Below are positions 43,545 through 53,921 of a stretch of 64,000 nt of DNA, piece by piece (within the stretch, counting starts at the first letter, position 1; each line of letters begins with the position of its first letter). Location: assembly GCF_018682675.1 (NCBI RefSeq), contig NZ_JAFMTR010000060.1, forward strand, positions 1 to 64,000, written 5' to 3'. A program made the translations under genes and the position numbers. Below the pieces are notes generated by a model. It was not told where the DNA came from. It saw only the letters and a list, made by a program, of their open reading frames with translations, and ran no database searches. This DNA is from Sphingopyxis soli. Lineage in GTDB: Bacteria; Pseudomonadota; Alphaproteobacteria; Sphingomonadales; Sphingomonadaceae.

Positions 43545-45488
43545 TCACGACCGTGCCCGCCATGCCTGGAACATCAGGATCGGCCATAGCCGGTGCTGGT
43601 GATTGCCGGCCCCGGACAGATGGCGCTGCCACAAGGCGGCGATCGCCGGCCGGTCGAAATACTCGTCGAGCGATGCCGCGCTATCGAACAACAGCCCCTC
43701 CGCCCATTCCCGCAACGGCCCGCGCAGCCAGTCGTGGATCGGTACGCCGAACCCCTGCTTCGGCCGCTCGATCAGCTGGCGCGGCACGTGGCGGTACAGC
43801 ATCTCGCGTAGCGGCCATTTGCTCACGCCGTCGCGCAACTTCATGTCCGCCGGCAGGCTCCAAGCGAAGCGGATGACGTCGACGTCCAGCATCGGCACCC
43901 GCGTTTCCAGCGAAACCGCCATCGCGGCGCGGTCGACCTTGGTCAGGATATCGCCGGGCAGATAGTGAATCGCGTCCATCGCCATCATGCGATCGGGGAG
44001 CGGCAAGCCGGCGACGATTTCGAGCGCCCTGCCCTCGAAGCCGTCCTTTTCCGAAGGGTGGCGCAGAAGCTCCCGGAAATCCGGGTTCACGCTGATCAGC
44101 GTCGCGTAGAGCGCGTCGCCGTCGCGGGACGCGATCACCCCGGCGGCCTTGTGCATTTTTTCACCCACGCCGACCGCCTTGCGCGCGACCAGCGGCCCGA
44201 TGGCAGCATCCCATCGCGCCGGCGAAACCGCCGTCATCGCGCGGCCCGCAAGACGGCGCAGCGGGCGCGGAATCCGCGCCAGCCGCGGCCAGCTCCGATG
44301 CGCGTGGACGTGACGATTATATCCGGCGAACAGCTCGTCGCCAGCATCGCCCGACAGCGCGACCGTCACCTGCTCGCGCGCCATGCGCGCCACCAGATAG
44401 GTCGGGATCTGCGAGGAATCGGCAAAGGGTTCGCTGTAGATTCCGGGAAGGTCGGGAATGACCGCCAGCGCGTCCTCCGGGGTGACGATCAGCTCCTGAT
44501 GGTCGGTCCCTAGGTGCGCGGCCACCGCCCGAGCATGCGGCGATTCGTCATAAGCGCTTTCCGAAAAGCCGATCGAAAAGCTCTTCACCGGGCCGCTGGC
44601 ATTGTGCTGCAGCAGTGCGGTTACCGCAGAGGAGTCGATCCCGCCCGACAGAAAGCTGCCGAGCGGCACGTCGGCGACCGACTGCCGCAAGACGGCGTTC
44701 CCCAAAAGCCGCTCAAGCTCGTCGACCGCCTCGATCGCATCGCCGCGGAAGCGCGCCTCGCCCGCCGCGCGGGCATATTCCGAAAGCGTATCCCAATAGA
44801 CAAACGCGTCTTCGCCGCCATCGGCCGAGAGCGTCAGCCGCGTGCCGGGCGCCAGCTTTCCGACACCCCGATAAACAGACGCCGGATCGGGAACATGACC
44901 GAAGCGCAACAGCTGGCTGACGGACGCGGGGTCGATCTCGGGCCGAAAGGCGGGGTGTGCGTGCAAAGCGGCGAGATCGGAAGCGAACAGCAGCGTCCGC
45001 TGCTCGCCTTGTCCGACCCACCCATGATAGAGCGGCTTTTCGCCCATCCGGTCGCGCGCAAGCGACAGGCGCCCCTCCGCGCGGTCCCAGAGCGCGAAAG
45101 CGAACATGCCGTTGAGCGCCGCGAGCGTCCGGTCGAGGCCCCACGCGGACAGGGCGGCCAGCAACACTTCGGTGTCGGAATGGCCGCGCCATCCGGGCGC
45201 CTGCCCTGCGGCTTCCAGGTCGGCGCGCAGGTCGGCGAAATTATAGATTTCCCCGTTATAAACGATGACATAGCGCCCGTCGGCCGATTCCATCGGCTGG
45301 GCGCCGCCGGGCGACAGGTCGATGATCGAGAGCCGGCGATGCCCCAGCGCCACGCCACGATCCGTATCGACCCATGCTCCGTCGGCATCGGGGCCGCGCC
45401 GCCGGATCGCCGTCGTCATCGCCTTGAGCGTCGCAAGGGCGTGCCGATCAAGTCCCGAAGGCCGCCAAAAGCCCGCTATGCCGCACAT
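43545..45488 (-). CDS. asnB: Asparagine synthase-type glutamine amidotransferase
   Basis: 647 aa. N-terminal glutaminase with nucleophile Cys2 (MCGIAGF), RRGPDADG and YNGEIYNF. The synthetase domain carries the PP-loop SGGIDS at 281-286 and the SGDAGDELFAGYNRH block. In polysaccharide loci such AsnB-like enzymes often amidate uronic acids or make an amide on a sugar, rather than asparagine itself. Start ATG 45488 puts Cys at position 2, required for activity; three upstream residues from another ATG would block it. Divergent from rmlC. Confidence 0.93.
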   Translation of the reverse strand: MCGIAGFWRPSGLDRHALATLKAMTTAIRRRGPDADGAWVDTDRGVALGHRRLSIIDLSPGGAQPMESADGRYVIVYNGEIYNFADLRADLEAAGQAPGWRGHSDTEVLLAALSAWGLDRTLAALNGMFAFALWDRAEGRLSLARDRMGEKPLYHGWVGQGEQRTLLFASDLAALHAHPAFRPEIDPASVSQLLRFGHVPDPASVYRGVGKLAPGTRLTLSADGGEDAFVYWDTLSEYARAAGEARFRGDAIEAVDELERLLGNAVLRQSVADVPLGSFLSGGIDSSAVTALLQHNASGPVKSFSIGFSESAYDESPHARAVAAHLGTDHQELIVTPEDALAVIPDLPGIYSEPFADSSQIPTYLVARMAREQVTVALSGDAGDELFAGYNRHVHAHRSWPRLARIPRPLRRLAGRAMTAVSPARWDAAIGPLVARKAVGVGEKMHKAAGVIASRDGDALYATLISVNPDFRELLRHPSEKDGFEGRALEIVAGLPLPDRMMAMDAIHYLPGDILTKVDRAAMAVSLETRVPMLDVDVIRFAWSLPADMKLRDGVSKWPLREMLYRHVPRQLIERPKQGFGVPIHDWLRGPLREWAEGLLFDSAASLDEYFDRPAIAALWQRHLSGAGNHQHRLWPILMFQAWRARS

Positions 45489-45608
45489 GCCGTCCAACTC
45501 GCCACAATCTGGGGGAAGCCGCCCCTTAAACCTAAAATTTTAATTGGCCAGCCTTTTTCGGGGCGGTAAAGGCCCGCACGTGTCTTATTCAACCGGCCGA
45601 ATTCCATC
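45489..45608. promoter_or_regulatory. Divergent asnB/rmlC promoter region
   Basis: 120-base gap between divergent genes with an AT-rich core (TTAAACCTAAAATTTTAATT at 45524-45543). Both transcription starts presumably lie here. No clear -35/-10 pair or operator could be assigned. Confidence 0.45.
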
Positions 45609-46199
45609 ATGATTCCGATATTGCTGACGCCCCGCCGCTTCGGCGACGACCGGGGCTGGTTTTCCGAAACCTATCACGAGCAGCGTTTTCGCGACCTGGG
45701 CGTCGCGGCGGCTTTCGTGCAGGATAACCACAGCTATTCGAAGCAGGCGGGGACGATCCGCGGCATTCATTTTCAGCGTCCCCCGCACGCGCAGGCGAAG
45801 CTTGTCCGGTGCGTCCGCGGCCGGATTTTCGACGTTGCGGTCGACCTGCGCCCGGCTTCGCCGACGTTCGGCCAGCATGTCGCGGCGGAATTGTCCGCGG
45901 ACAACGGCCACCAACTCTTCGTTCCCGCCGGGTTCGGCCACGCCTTCATGACGCTCGTCGAGGATTGCGAGGTCGTCTACAAGGTCGACGCCTATTACGC
46001 CCCCGAAACCGAAGGCGGCGTGCGCTGGGACGATCCGGCGATCGCGATCGACTGGCCGGTCATCGGCGGCGTCGCGGATGTTCCGATGCTGTCGCCGAAG
46101 GACGCGGTCCTGCCGTTGCTGGCGGACGCCGCGTTCGATTTCGCCTATGACGGCACGCCGCTCGCACCGCTCCAAGCCCGAGAAAAGAAGAAATCATGA
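45609..46199 (+). CDS. rfbC: dTDP-4-dehydrorhamnose 3,5-epimerase
   Basis: 196 aa. Cupin fold. [14 protein letters not shown] [15 protein letters not shown] (about 12-26), [21 protein letters not shown] (Asn/His and the catalytic His in IRGIHFQ, about 53), and the Tyr region FGHAFMTL and [15 protein letters not shown]. Third step of dTDP-L-rhamnose synthesis. First of rmlC-B-D-A, all on one transcript; its stop overlaps rfbB (ATGA). Confidence 0.96.
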   Translation: MIPILLTPRRFGDDRGWFSETYHEQRFRDLGVAAAFVQDNHSYSKQAGTIRGIHFQRPPHAQAKLVRCVRGRIFDVAVDLRPASPTFGQHVAAELSADNGHQLFVPAGFGHAFMTLVEDCEVVYKVDAYYAPETEGGVRWDDPAIAIDWPVIGGVADVPMLSPKDAVLPLLADAAFDFAYDGTPLAPLQAREKKKS

Positions 46200-47269
46200 C
46201 CGCTTCCAAGACCATATTGATCACCGGTGGCGCCGGATTCATCGGCTCGGCGCTCGCGCGGCATCTGATCGAGGAGAGCGGCCACCGGGTCGTCGTGCTC
46301 GATGCGCTGACTTATGCGGGCAACCTGTCATCGCTCGCGCCGGTCAGCGGCAGCGACCGCTTCCGTTTCGTGCGCGGCGATATATGCGACCGCGCGCTCG
46401 TCGAAAGTCTGATCGCGGACGTGCGACCCGACATCATCGCGCACCTTGCCGCCGAAAGCCATGTCGACCGGTCGATCGACGGCCCCGCCGCCTTCATCGA
46501 AACCAACATCGTCGGCACCTTCACCATGCTGTCGGCCGCAACCGATTACTGGCGGGCGCTTCCCGAGGCCGACAAGGCCGGGTTCCGCTTCCATCACATC
46601 TCGACCGACGAGGTGTTCGGCGCGCTGGGTGACGAGGGCTTCTTCACCGAGACCTCGCCCTATGACCCGCGCTCGCCCTATTCGGCGTCGAAGGCGGGGT
46701 CGGACCATCTCGTCTCCGCGTGGCACCACACCTATGGCCTGCCGACGCTCGTCACCAATTGCTCGAACAATTACGGTCCCTATCATTTCCCCGAAAAGCT
46801 GATCCCGCTGATGATCATCAAATGCCTCGCCGGCGAGCCGCTGCCGGTTTACGGGCGCGGCGACAATATCCGCGACTGGCTGTTCGTCGACGACCATGTC
46901 CGCGCGCTGCGCACTGTGTTCGAAAAGGGTGTCGCGGGCCAAAGCTATATGGTCGGCGGCAACAACGAACGCACCAATCTGCAGGTCGTCGAGGTCATCT
47001 GCGACACGCTCGACGGCATCGAGCCACGCGCCGACGGCCGCAGCTACCGCGAACAGATCAGCTTCGTCGCCGACCGGCCGGGGCATGATTTCCGCTACGC
47101 CATCGACGCGAGCAAGCTGCAGTCGGAGCTCGGCTGGGCGCCGCGCGAGAATTTCGAGAGCGGCATGGCGCGGACGATCCGCTGGTATCTCGACAATCGC
47201 GACTGGTGGCGGGACATATTGTCGGGCCGCTATCGGGGCGAACGCCTGGGAATTGCGAAGTCCGCCTGA
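46196..47269 (+). CDS. rfbB: dTDP-glucose 4,6-dehydratase
   Basis: 357 aa. NAD motif GGAGFIG at 11-17; [15 protein letters not shown]; catalytic Asp-Glu in [11 protein letters not shown] and Tyr-x3-Lys in [43 protein letters not shown]. Converts dTDP-glucose to the 4-keto-6-deoxy sugar. Its stop overlaps rfbD (TGATG). Confidence 0.97.
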   Translation: MTASKTILITGGAGFIGSALARHLIEESGHRVVVLDALTYAGNLSSLAPVSGSDRFRFVRGDICDRALVESLIADVRPDIIAHLAAESHVDRSIDGPAAFIETNIVGTFTMLSAATDYWRALPEADKAGFRFHHISTDEVFGALGDEGFFTETSPYDPRSPYSASKAGSDHLVSAWHHTYGLPTLVTNCSNNYGPYHFPEKLIPLMIIKCLAGEPLPVYGRGDNIRDWLFVDDHVRALRTVFEKGVAGQSYMVGGNNERTNLQVVEVICDTLDGIEPRADGRSYREQISFVADRPGHDFRYAIDASKLQSELGWAPRENFESGMARTIRWYLDNRDWWRDILSGRYRGERLGIAKSA

Positions 47270-48144
47270 TGCCGGACTTGCCGCTGCTGATCACCGGAGC
47301 CAACGGGCAGGTCGGAGGCGCGGCCGCGCGGTTGGCGCGCGAACGCGGTATCGCGTGCGAAACACCGTCGCGCGCCACGCTGGACCTGGCCGACGCGGCG
47401 TCGATCCACCGCTACATGGACGGCAGGCGCTGGCGCGCCATACTGAACTGCGCCGCCTATACCGCAGTCGATCGCGCCGAGAGCGAGCCCGAGCTCGCTC
47501 ACGCCGTCAACGCGGTGGCCCCGGGGATGCTGGCCGACAACGCCGCCCGGCAGGGCTGTCCGATCATCCATGTCTCGACCGATTATGTCTTCGACGGCGC
47601 CAAGGCCGAACCCTATGTGGAAACCGACCCCGTCGCGCCGCTCGGCGTTTATGGCGCGTCGAAAGCGGCCGGCGAGGATGCGGTCCGCGCCGCCGCGCCC
47701 GCCTCGCATGTCATCGTCCGCACGGCTTGGGTATTGAGCGCCGGCGGCGCCAATTTTCTCGACACGATGCTGCGCCTGGGCGCCGAGCGCGACCAGCTGG
47801 GCGTCGTCGCCGACCAGCATGGCTGTCCGACCAATGCCGACGACCTCGCCGACGCGATGCTCGCGATACTCGCGCGGGACCGCGCCCCTGGAACCTGGCA
47901 TGCGGTCAACGGCGGCGAGACGACATGGCATGGCCTCGCCTGCCATATCTTCGATCGCGCCGCTGCTGCCGGGCTCAAGGTGCCCGAGGTCCGCGCGATC
48001 GCGACCGCCGACTATCCGACGCCCGCGCGTCGGCCGGCGAACAGCCGCCTCGCGACGGGAAAATTGCACGATGATTTTGGCCTGACGCTGCGCCCATGGC
48101 AGGATGCGGTCGACGCGATCCTGGCCGAGCGGCTGGCACGATAG
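47269..48144 (+). CDS. rfbD: dTDP-4-dehydrorhamnose reductase
   Basis: 291 aa. Rossmann start LLITGANGQVGGAAARL; STDYVFDGAKAEPYVETD; Tyr-x3-Lys in GVYGASKAAGED; RTAWVLSAGGANFLDTML; DQHGCPTNADDLADA. Final reduction to dTDP-L-rhamnose. ATG 47269 overlaps the rfbB stop. Twelve bases separate it from rfbA, with GGGGAAGA as the ribosome binding site of the latter. Confidence 0.96.
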   Translation: MPDLPLLITGANGQVGGAAARLARERGIACETPSRATLDLADAASIHRYMDGRRWRAILNCAAYTAVDRAESEPELAHAVNAVAPGMLADNAARQGCPIIHVSTDYVFDGAKAEPYVETDPVAPLGVYGASKAAGEDAVRAAAPASHVIVRTAWVLSAGGANFLDTMLRLGAERDQLGVVADQHGCPTNADDLADAMLAILARDRAPGTWHAVNGGETTWHGLACHIFDRAAAAGLKVPEVRAIATADYPTPARRPANSRLATGKLHDDFGLTLRPWQDAVDAILAERLAR

Positions 48145-48156
48145 GGGGAAGACAAG

Positions 48157-49020
48157 ATGCGCGGAATCATTCTGGCCGGCGGATCGGGAACGCGGCTCCA
48201 CCCCGCGACGCTGGCGATCAACAAGCAGTTGCTGCCCGTCTATGACAAGCCGATGATCTATTATCCCCTGTCGACGCTGATGCTCGCCGGAATTCGCGAG
48301 ATATTGATCATCTCGTCGCCCGAATATCTCGACAATTACCGCCGCCTGTTCGGCGACGGCAGCGACCTCGGCCTCGCGATCGAATATGCGCTGCAACCGC
48401 GCCCCGAAGGGCTCGCGCAGGCGTTCCATATCGGGGCCGACTTCATCGGCGACCAGCCGGCGGCGCTCGTCCTCGGCGACAACATTTTCTTCGGTGCCGG
48501 TTTCCAGAAACTGCTCGCGAATGCCCGCGACCGGCGGGCGGGTGCGACCGTTTTCGCCTATCAGGTCGCCGACGCCCGCGCCTATGGCGTCGTCGAGCTC
48601 GACGACGACGGCCGCGCGCTCGGCATCGAGGAGAAGCCGGCGCAGCCGCGGTCGAACTATGCCGTTACCGGCCTCTATTTCTATGACAACCGGGTCGTCG
48701 ACCTTGCACGGCAAATCCGCCCCTCGGCGCGCGGCGAACTGGAAATCACCGACCTCAACCGCCTCTATATGGAGGCCGGCGACCTCTATGTCGAGCAGAT
48801 GGGACGCGGCTATGCCTGGCTCGACACCGGTACCCACGACAGCCTGGTCGAGGCATCCGAATTCGTTCGCGTCATCCAGAAGCGCACGGGCCAGATGATC
48901 GGCTGTCTCGAGGAAATCGCCTACAGGCAGGGCTTCATCGATCGCGACCAGCTGATCGAACGCGGCAAATTCTTCGCCAAAACCGACTATGGTCAATATC
49001 TGCTCGCTCTGGCCGAATAG
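48157..49020 (+). CDS. rfbA: Glucose-1-phosphate thymidylyltransferase
   Basis: 287 aa. Nucleotidyl motif [14 protein letters not shown] at 5-18, [33 protein letters not shown] and [19 protein letters not shown]. Makes dTDP-glucose, the first rhamnose-pathway step. Last of the rml genes; the flippase gene starts 6 bases later, tying rhamnose supply to assembly genes. Confidence 0.97.
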   Translation: MRGIILAGGSGTRLHPATLAINKQLLPVYDKPMIYYPLSTLMLAGIREILIISSPEYLDNYRRLFGDGSDLGLAIEYALQPRPEGLAQAFHIGADFIGDQPAALVLGDNIFFGAGFQKLLANARDRRAGATVFAYQVADARAYGVVELDDDGRALGIEEKPAQPRSNYAVTGLYFYDNRVVDLARQIRPSARGELEITDLNRLYMEAGDLYVEQMGRGYAWLDTGTHDSLVEASEFVRVIQKRTGQMIGCLEEIAYRQGFIDRDQLIERGKFFAKTDYGQYLLALAE

Positions 49021-49026
49021 GCATCG

Positions 49027-50343
49027 ATGAGCGACCCGCTCGCCATGAATCCGGTCAAGCGGTTGCTGCGCCGTTTCGGCGACGCGCAGTGGAAGGTCAG
49101 CGCCCAGAAACTTCTGGGCGCGAACCTTCTGGCGCAGATCATCAATCTCGTCTTCATTCCTGTCCTGACGCGCATCTATCCCCCGACGGATTATGCGGTG
49201 CTGGCGACATTGATGGCGGTCTCCGTCATCCTGTCGCTCGTTGCGGCGCTTGGCTTCGACTATGCGGTGCCGATCGTCGACGATGACGACGAGGCAACAT
49301 GCCTGACGCAGGCCGGGGCCTGTTCGGCGATCGGCGTCGCGGCCGCGGTCAGCCTCGCCGCGATCGCGGTCCCGACCGAGCGCCTCGCCCCGGTGCTCGG
49401 CGACCGCCTGGCGGCGACGGTGCCATGGGCGATCGGCCTGATCGTCCTGTCGGCCAGCCTTTCGACGACGCTGGAAGCGCTGCAGATCCGGCATCGCCGC
49501 GTCGACGTGATCGGCTGGGCGCGTGTCGCTCAGGCGTGCGTCGGGGTCACCGCGCAGATCGGGCTGGGGCTCGCGGGCGCCGGGGCGGCCGGCTTGGTCA
49601 TCGGCTACGGCTTGTTTCTGCTGACCCCCGCCGTTGTCCACATCGCCTATCTGGCGGCCACCCGCCAGCTACGCCTCCACGGCCCGAAACGGGTCTGGGA
49701 GGCGGCGGCGACCAACCGCAAATATCTTCACTACACGGCGCCCGAAGCGCTGTTCAACGCGCTGTCGGTGCACGGTCCGTTCATGATCATCAGCTATTTC
49801 GGATCGAACCCGGTCATTGCCGCGCATCTCAGCCTGGGCCTGCGGCTGTTGCAAGCGCCCAGCTTTCTGGTCGCAAAGATCGGCTCGCAGCTCGTGCAGG
49901 GGTCGGCGCGCGACTGGCATGCGGGCGGCAGTCTTGCAGACAACAGCCGCAAGATTACGCTCGGCCTCGGCGCGATCGGCGTCGTCGCCGGGGTGCCGAC
50001 CATCATCCTCGCGCCACTGCTCGCAACACCCGTGTTCGGTCCCGAATGGACGGGCGTCGGCTGGGTCATCGCGATGCTGGTTCCCGGCGTGGTCCTGCAC
50101 ATGGTCAGTTTCCCGCTGATCCCCGTCGCCTATCTCAAGGGCCAGAATGCGGGCATCATGATCCTGACCGCGAGCGCCGCCGTCTTTCGCAACGGACTAT
50201 GCGCGATTGCCCTCGCGTCGGGCGGTTTTGCGACCGCGGTGGCTTTCAGCGGCGGCGCAATCGTGCAATACGCGATCCTCACCGCCTATCTCTACCGGCT
50301 GAGCCGCGCGGTTCGCCAAACGGAACACAAGAATGTCCAATAA
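49027..50343 (+). CDS. Polysaccharide flippase, Wzx-like
   Basis: 438 aa with about 12 membrane helices. Starts with a cytosolic segment, then KVSAQKLLGANLLAQIINLVFIPVLTRIYPPTDYAVLATLM, seen as LLAQIINLVFIPVLTRIY, typical of MATE/MVF-like Wzx proteins. Moves lipid-linked repeat units to the periplasm. Stop overlaps the Wzy-like gene by 11 bases. Confidence 0.87.
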   Translation: MSDPLAMNPVKRLLRRFGDAQWKVSAQKLLGANLLAQIINLVFIPVLTRIYPPTDYAVLATLMAVSVILSLVAALGFDYAVPIVDDDDEATCLTQAGACSAIGVAAAVSLAAIAVPTERLAPVLGDRLAATVPWAIGLIVLSASLSTTLEALQIRHRRVDVIGWARVAQACVGVTAQIGLGLAGAGAAGLVIGYGLFLLTPAVVHIAYLAATRQLRLHGPKRVWEAAATNRKYLHYTAPEALFNALSVHGPFMIISYFGSNPVIAAHLSLGLRLLQAPSFLVAKIGSQLVQGSARDWHAGGSLADNSRKITLGLGAIGVVAGVPTIILAPLLATPVFGPEWTGVGWVIAMLVPGVVLHMVSFPLIPVAYLKGQNAGIMILTASAAVFRNGLCAIALASGGFATAVAFSGGAIVQYAILTAYLYRLSRAVRQTEHKNVQ

Positions 50344-51544
50344 TCGGAGCGCTCCGTCGGCCCAGCTCCGGCCTACCCTGCCGCAAACTCTCGCCATCAT
50401 CCCGTCGGCCTACGGGCTGCTGGCGTGGGTCGCGACGCTCGCGCTGCTTCCCGTCTCGACCTCGCCGATCAATCCGATGTCGGAGGTGACGCAGCTGATC
50501 GTCATCTATGCGATCTTCTGTTTCCTGATGTCGACGGTGATCCACGTCCGCTACGCGCAGCGGGCGCTGGTCGAATTTACGGATCGGGGTATCGATACGG
50601 CGACCTTCGTCGCCTTTCTCGTCTCGGGCGCGATCGGTTCGCTGGGCCTGATGATCTACCTCAACGATATCTCCTCCTTTGCGGGCGGCATCGGGGTTCT
50701 GGTCTATGCCATCGTGTCGCAGGATCTGCTCGCGATCCGCGCCTTTTCCGGCGAGCTCGACAGCATCGGGACGCAGCTCAGCTATTTCAGCTGGATCGCG
50801 ATTTTCCTCGGGACCATGATCGTCTTCCGGTCGAAATATCATCCGCTCATCAAACTCGCGGTTCTGGGCTTTTCGATCGCGCTGCTGTTCGGAAACCTGT
50901 TTTTCATCGACCGGACCCGCCCGCTCTGGATTCTCCTGCCGGTCATCTTCACGCTCAGCTTTGCCAAGCCGTTCTGGAAATTCAGGGTGGGCCGCGTTGC
51001 CGGGGGCGTTCTTGCCTTCGGGCTGGGGCTTTTCTTTCTCTTCATGACGCTGACCGGGAAATATTCTTCCTACGGCCAGCTCGACTCGCTCTTCGTCTAT
51101 GCGACGGGCGGCTTCGGCTACCTCGATTCGATCGTCAGCAGCAACGCGCATCAGGACACGACCTTCGTGCGCTCCTTCTACTGGGCGGCCAAGGTGATCG
51201 AGTTGACCGGCGCCGATCTCCATATTCCGAACCAGGTTCTCGACTTCCGCTACGTTCCGTTTCCGACCAATGTGGGGACGTTCATCGAGCCCATCTATTC
51301 GGACGGCGGGCTCGATTTCGTCTTCCTGTTCATCCCTGTCCTCACGCTCGCGCTCGACCGGCTGGCGCTCTACATGTACCGGCGGTCGGACTATCTCTCG
51401 CTGCTCGTATGGGGCAATATTCTCTTCACCCTGCTGATCAGCTTCTTCGTTCCGAAGTTCAACCAGCTACCGCTGTGGCTGTTCCTCTTCATCGCCCTGG
51501 CGGCCGGTCCCTTTCTGACGCCGAAGCAGAGCGCAACGCGGTGA
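50333..51544 (+). CDS. Wzy-like polysaccharide polymerase
   Basis: 403 aa, about 11 membrane helices and a large periplasmic loop (about 225-310: SYGQLDSLFVYATGGFGYLDS ... NVGTFIEPIYSDGGLDFV, in parts FGYLDS and YSDGGLDF). No sequence signature is shared across Wzy, but topology and position after Wzx support a repeat-unit polymerase. The periplasmic Arg/Asp-rich loop fits. Its stop overlaps the glycosyltransferase start (GTGA). Confidence 0.8.
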   Translation: MSNNRSAPSAQLRPTLPQTLAIIPSAYGLLAWVATLALLPVSTSPINPMSEVTQLIVIYAIFCFLMSTVIHVRYAQRALVEFTDRGIDTATFVAFLVSGAIGSLGLMIYLNDISSFAGGIGVLVYAIVSQDLLAIRAFSGELDSIGTQLSYFSWIAIFLGTMIVFRSKYHPLIKLAVLGFSIALLFGNLFFIDRTRPLWILLPVIFTLSFAKPFWKFRVGRVAGGVLAFGLGLFFLFMTLTGKYSSYGQLDSLFVYATGGFGYLDSIVSSNAHQDTTFVRSFYWAAKVIELTGADLHIPNQVLDFRYVPFPTNVGTFIEPIYSDGGLDFVFLFIPVLTLALDRLALYMYRRSDYLSLLVWGNILFTLLISFFVPKFNQLPLWLFLFIALAAGPFLTPKQSATR

Positions 51545-52614
51545 AATCGGTGCTCGCGCTGACCCGCTACGGGTCGCTGGGGGCGAGTAGCCGTGTCCGC
51601 TTCGCCCTCTATGAGGAGCAGCTGCGCCAGGCAGGCTATTCGCTGACGCTGTCGCCCTTTTTCGACGACGAGTATCTGCGAAACCTCTATGCGGGTCGCC
51701 CGCGGTCGAGTGCGGCCGTTGCCGCCGCCTTTCGCCGCCGCCTCGGCGCGCTTCGCGGCGCGCGCAATTTCGACCTGCTATGGATCGAAAAGGAGCTGTT
51801 TCCCTTTGCGCCCGGTTTCGTCGAGCGCCTCGCCCGCCGCCCCTATGTGGTCGATTTCGACGACGCGATCTTCCACAATTATGATCGGAGCAGCAATCCG
51901 GCGGTCCGCGCGCTGTTGGCGAACAAGCTCGACGCGCTGCTGAAGCGGGCCGCGGCGGTGACCGCGGGCAATCGCTACCTTGCCGACTATGCGGCGGCGC
52001 ACGGGGCGCGCGACATATTGATCCTGCCGACCGTCGTCGACACCGGCGTCTATCGCCCACACCCCGCCGGGGCGGCGCCGTCGCACGATCTGCTGCTGGG
52101 ATGGATCGGCTCGCCTGCAACCCGCCATCTGCTCCAGAACATCGTGCCGGTGCTGAACGAAGCCGCCCGGCAGATGCCGCTGCGACTGGTCACCGTGGGC
52201 ATCGCGCCGCTCGACGACGCGACCTTTCCGGTCATAGCCGAAGACTGGACGCCGGAACGCGAGACCGAGCTGCTCGCACAGATCGATGCGGGGATCATGC
52301 CGCTGACCGACTCCCCGTTCGAGCGCGGCAAATGCGGCTACAAGCTCATCCAGTATATGGCGCTCGGCAAGCCGGTCATCGCGTCGGACGTGGGCGTGAA
52401 CGGCGAGATTGTCACGCCCGAGGTCGGGCACCTCGCACGCAGCGACGCCGAATGGATCGCGGCGATCAAGGCGGTCGCCGCCGATCGGGACAAGAGCCGC
52501 GCAATGGGCGTCGCGGCGCGTGCGCGCGCCGAGAGCCATTATTCGCTGAACGCCAACGCCCCCCGGCTCATCGAGCTGTTCGACCGGATAACCGCGCGTC
52601 AGAGCCCGCGATAG
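51541..52614 (+). CDS. GT-B (GT4-like) glycosyltransferase
   Basis: 357 aa, GTG start. N-terminal domain LALTRYGSLGASSRVRF; a linker YVVDFDDAIFHNY; C-terminal domain with HDLLLGWIGSPATRHLL and the nucleotide-site stretch FERGKCGYKLIQYMALGKPVIAS, seen in parts KCGYKLIQYMA and GKPVIAS. Adds one sugar to the repeat unit on the cytosolic face. Donor unknown. Converges with, and overlaps by 16 bases, the gene on the other strand. Confidence 0.87.
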   Translation: MKSVLALTRYGSLGASSRVRFALYEEQLRQAGYSLTLSPFFDDEYLRNLYAGRPRSSAAVAAAFRRRLGALRGARNFDLLWIEKELFPFAPGFVERLARRPYVVDFDDAIFHNYDRSSNPAVRALLANKLDALLKRAAAVTAGNRYLADYAAAHGARDILILPTVVDTGVYRPHPAGAAPSHDLLLGWIGSPATRHLLQNIVPVLNEAARQMPLRLVTVGIAPLDDATFPVIAEDWTPERETELLAQIDAGIMPLTDSPFERGKCGYKLIQYMALGKPVIASDVGVNGEIVTPEVGHLARSDAEWIAAIKAVAADRDKSRAMGVAARARAESHYSLNANAPRLIELFDRITARQSPR

Positions 52615-53909
52615 CGACGGGCGCCCGCCAGCGCGGCGCTGCCGTTCGCAAGGTCGGGCCACAGCCGCTTCAGATCGAACAACAGCCCGTCCTCGCGTAG
52701 CAAGGCGTTCAGCGCGTCGATCGACAGCGCCCCATATTCGCGGTGCGGAACGGCGGCGAACACGGCGTCATATTGTCCCGCGAGCGCGTCGGGCACCAGC
52801 GTGATTCCATATTCGTGCACCGCTTCCGCCCCGTCGGCGTGCGGATCATGGACGATGATCTCATGCCCCAGCCATTTCAGACGGGCGATGACATCGGCGA
52901 CCTTCGAGTTGCGCAGGTCGGGGACATTCTCCTTGAAGGTCAGTCCGAGCACCAGGATCTTGCCGTCGCGGCGGCCGAGTTCGTCGTGCAGGCGATCGGC
53001 GATCCAGCGGCCCATATCGTCGTTGATCGACCGGCCCGCCAGGATGACCTGCGGGTCATGGCCCAGCATTTCGGCCCGGTGCGACAGATAATAGGGATCG
53101 ACACCGATGCAATGTCCGCCGACCAGGCCGGGCGTGAAGGGCAGGAAATTCCACTTGGTCCCTGCGGCGTCGAGGACGTCCCAGACGGAAATGCCGTCGC
53201 GCGCGAAGATACGCGTCACTTCGTTCATGAAGGCGATATTGATATCGCGCTGGGCATTCTCGATCACCTTCGCCGCCTCGGCGACGCGGATGCTCGGCGC
53301 TTCGTGCAGCCCTGCCTCGATGATCGCGCCATAGACGGCCCGCACCCGGTCGAGCGCCTGCGGGGTATCGGCGGCAACGATCTTGGTGATCGTCTCCAGC
53401 CGGCGGACCTTGTCGCCCGGGTTGATCCGCTCGGGGCTATAGCCGAGGAAAAAATCGGCGCCGGCGCGCAGGCCGGATTGCTCGGCGAGCAACGGACCGC
53501 AGATATCTTCGGTGACCCCGGGATAGACCGTCGACTCGAACACCACCACCGCGCCCTTCGCCAGACGCGGGCCGATCAGCCGACACGCGCTTTCGATCGG
53601 CCCCAGGTCGGGCCGGCGCATCGCGTCGATCGGCGTCGGGACGGTCACGATGATGAAGCTCGCCCCGTCGAGCGCCGCCGGATCGTCGGAAAAACGGAGG
53701 CCGCAGGCCTGGAGGTCGGCGTCGGCCACCTCGCCCGTCCAGTCCGACCCGGCCGCCAGCGACGCCACACGGCGGCTCGAAATATCGAAGCCGGTGACGT
53801 CGAACCCCGCACGCGCCAGCGCGACAGCCACCGGCAGGCCGACATAGCCAAGGCCGAGGACGACGATCTTTTCATTCTGGGGAGCAGGCGCAGCGGCCAT
53901 GGTGGACAT
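52599..53909 (-). CDS. UDP-HexNAc 6-dehydrogenase, TviB/WbpO type
   Basis: 436 aa. NAD motif LGLGYVGLP at 18-26, FESTVYPGVTED, SPERINPGDK, KVIENAQRDINIAFMNE and catalytic Cys267 in GLVGGHCIGVDPYYL. SPERINPGD and GGHCIGVDP mark the UDP-N-acetylhexosamine 6-dehydrogenases (TviB, WbpO), distinct from the glucose enzyme Ugd. Product: UDP-GalNAcA or UDP-GlcNAcA. ATG 53909 and 53900 are both possible (AAAAGGAT lies before them). Paired with a TviC/WbpP-like epimerase. Confidence 0.9.
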   Translation of the reverse strand: MSTMAAAPAPQNEKIVVLGLGYVGLPVAVALARAGFDVTGFDISSRRVASLAAGSDWTGEVADADLQACGLRFSDDPAALDGASFIIVTVPTPIDAMRRPDLGPIESACRLIGPRLAKGAVVVFESTVYPGVTEDICGPLLAEQSGLRAGADFFLGYSPERINPGDKVRRLETITKIVAADTPQALDRVRAVYGAIIEAGLHEAPSIRVAEAAKVIENAQRDINIAFMNEVTRIFARDGISVWDVLDAAGTKWNFLPFTPGLVGGHCIGVDPYYLSHRAEMLGHDPQVILAGRSINDDMGRWIADRLHDELGRRDGKILVLGLTFKENVPDLRNSKVADVIARLKWLGHEIIVHDPHADGAEAVHEYGITLVPDALAGQYDAVFAAVPHREYGALSIDALNALLREDGLLFDLKRLWPDLANGSAALAGARRYRGL

Positions 53910-53921
53910 ATCCTTTTCAAT

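Noticed and set aside
47230-49641. Minus-strand frame of about 800 codons opposite rfbD, rfbA and wzx
   Set aside because: The three plus-strand genes have clear catalytic motifs; the antisense frame has none.
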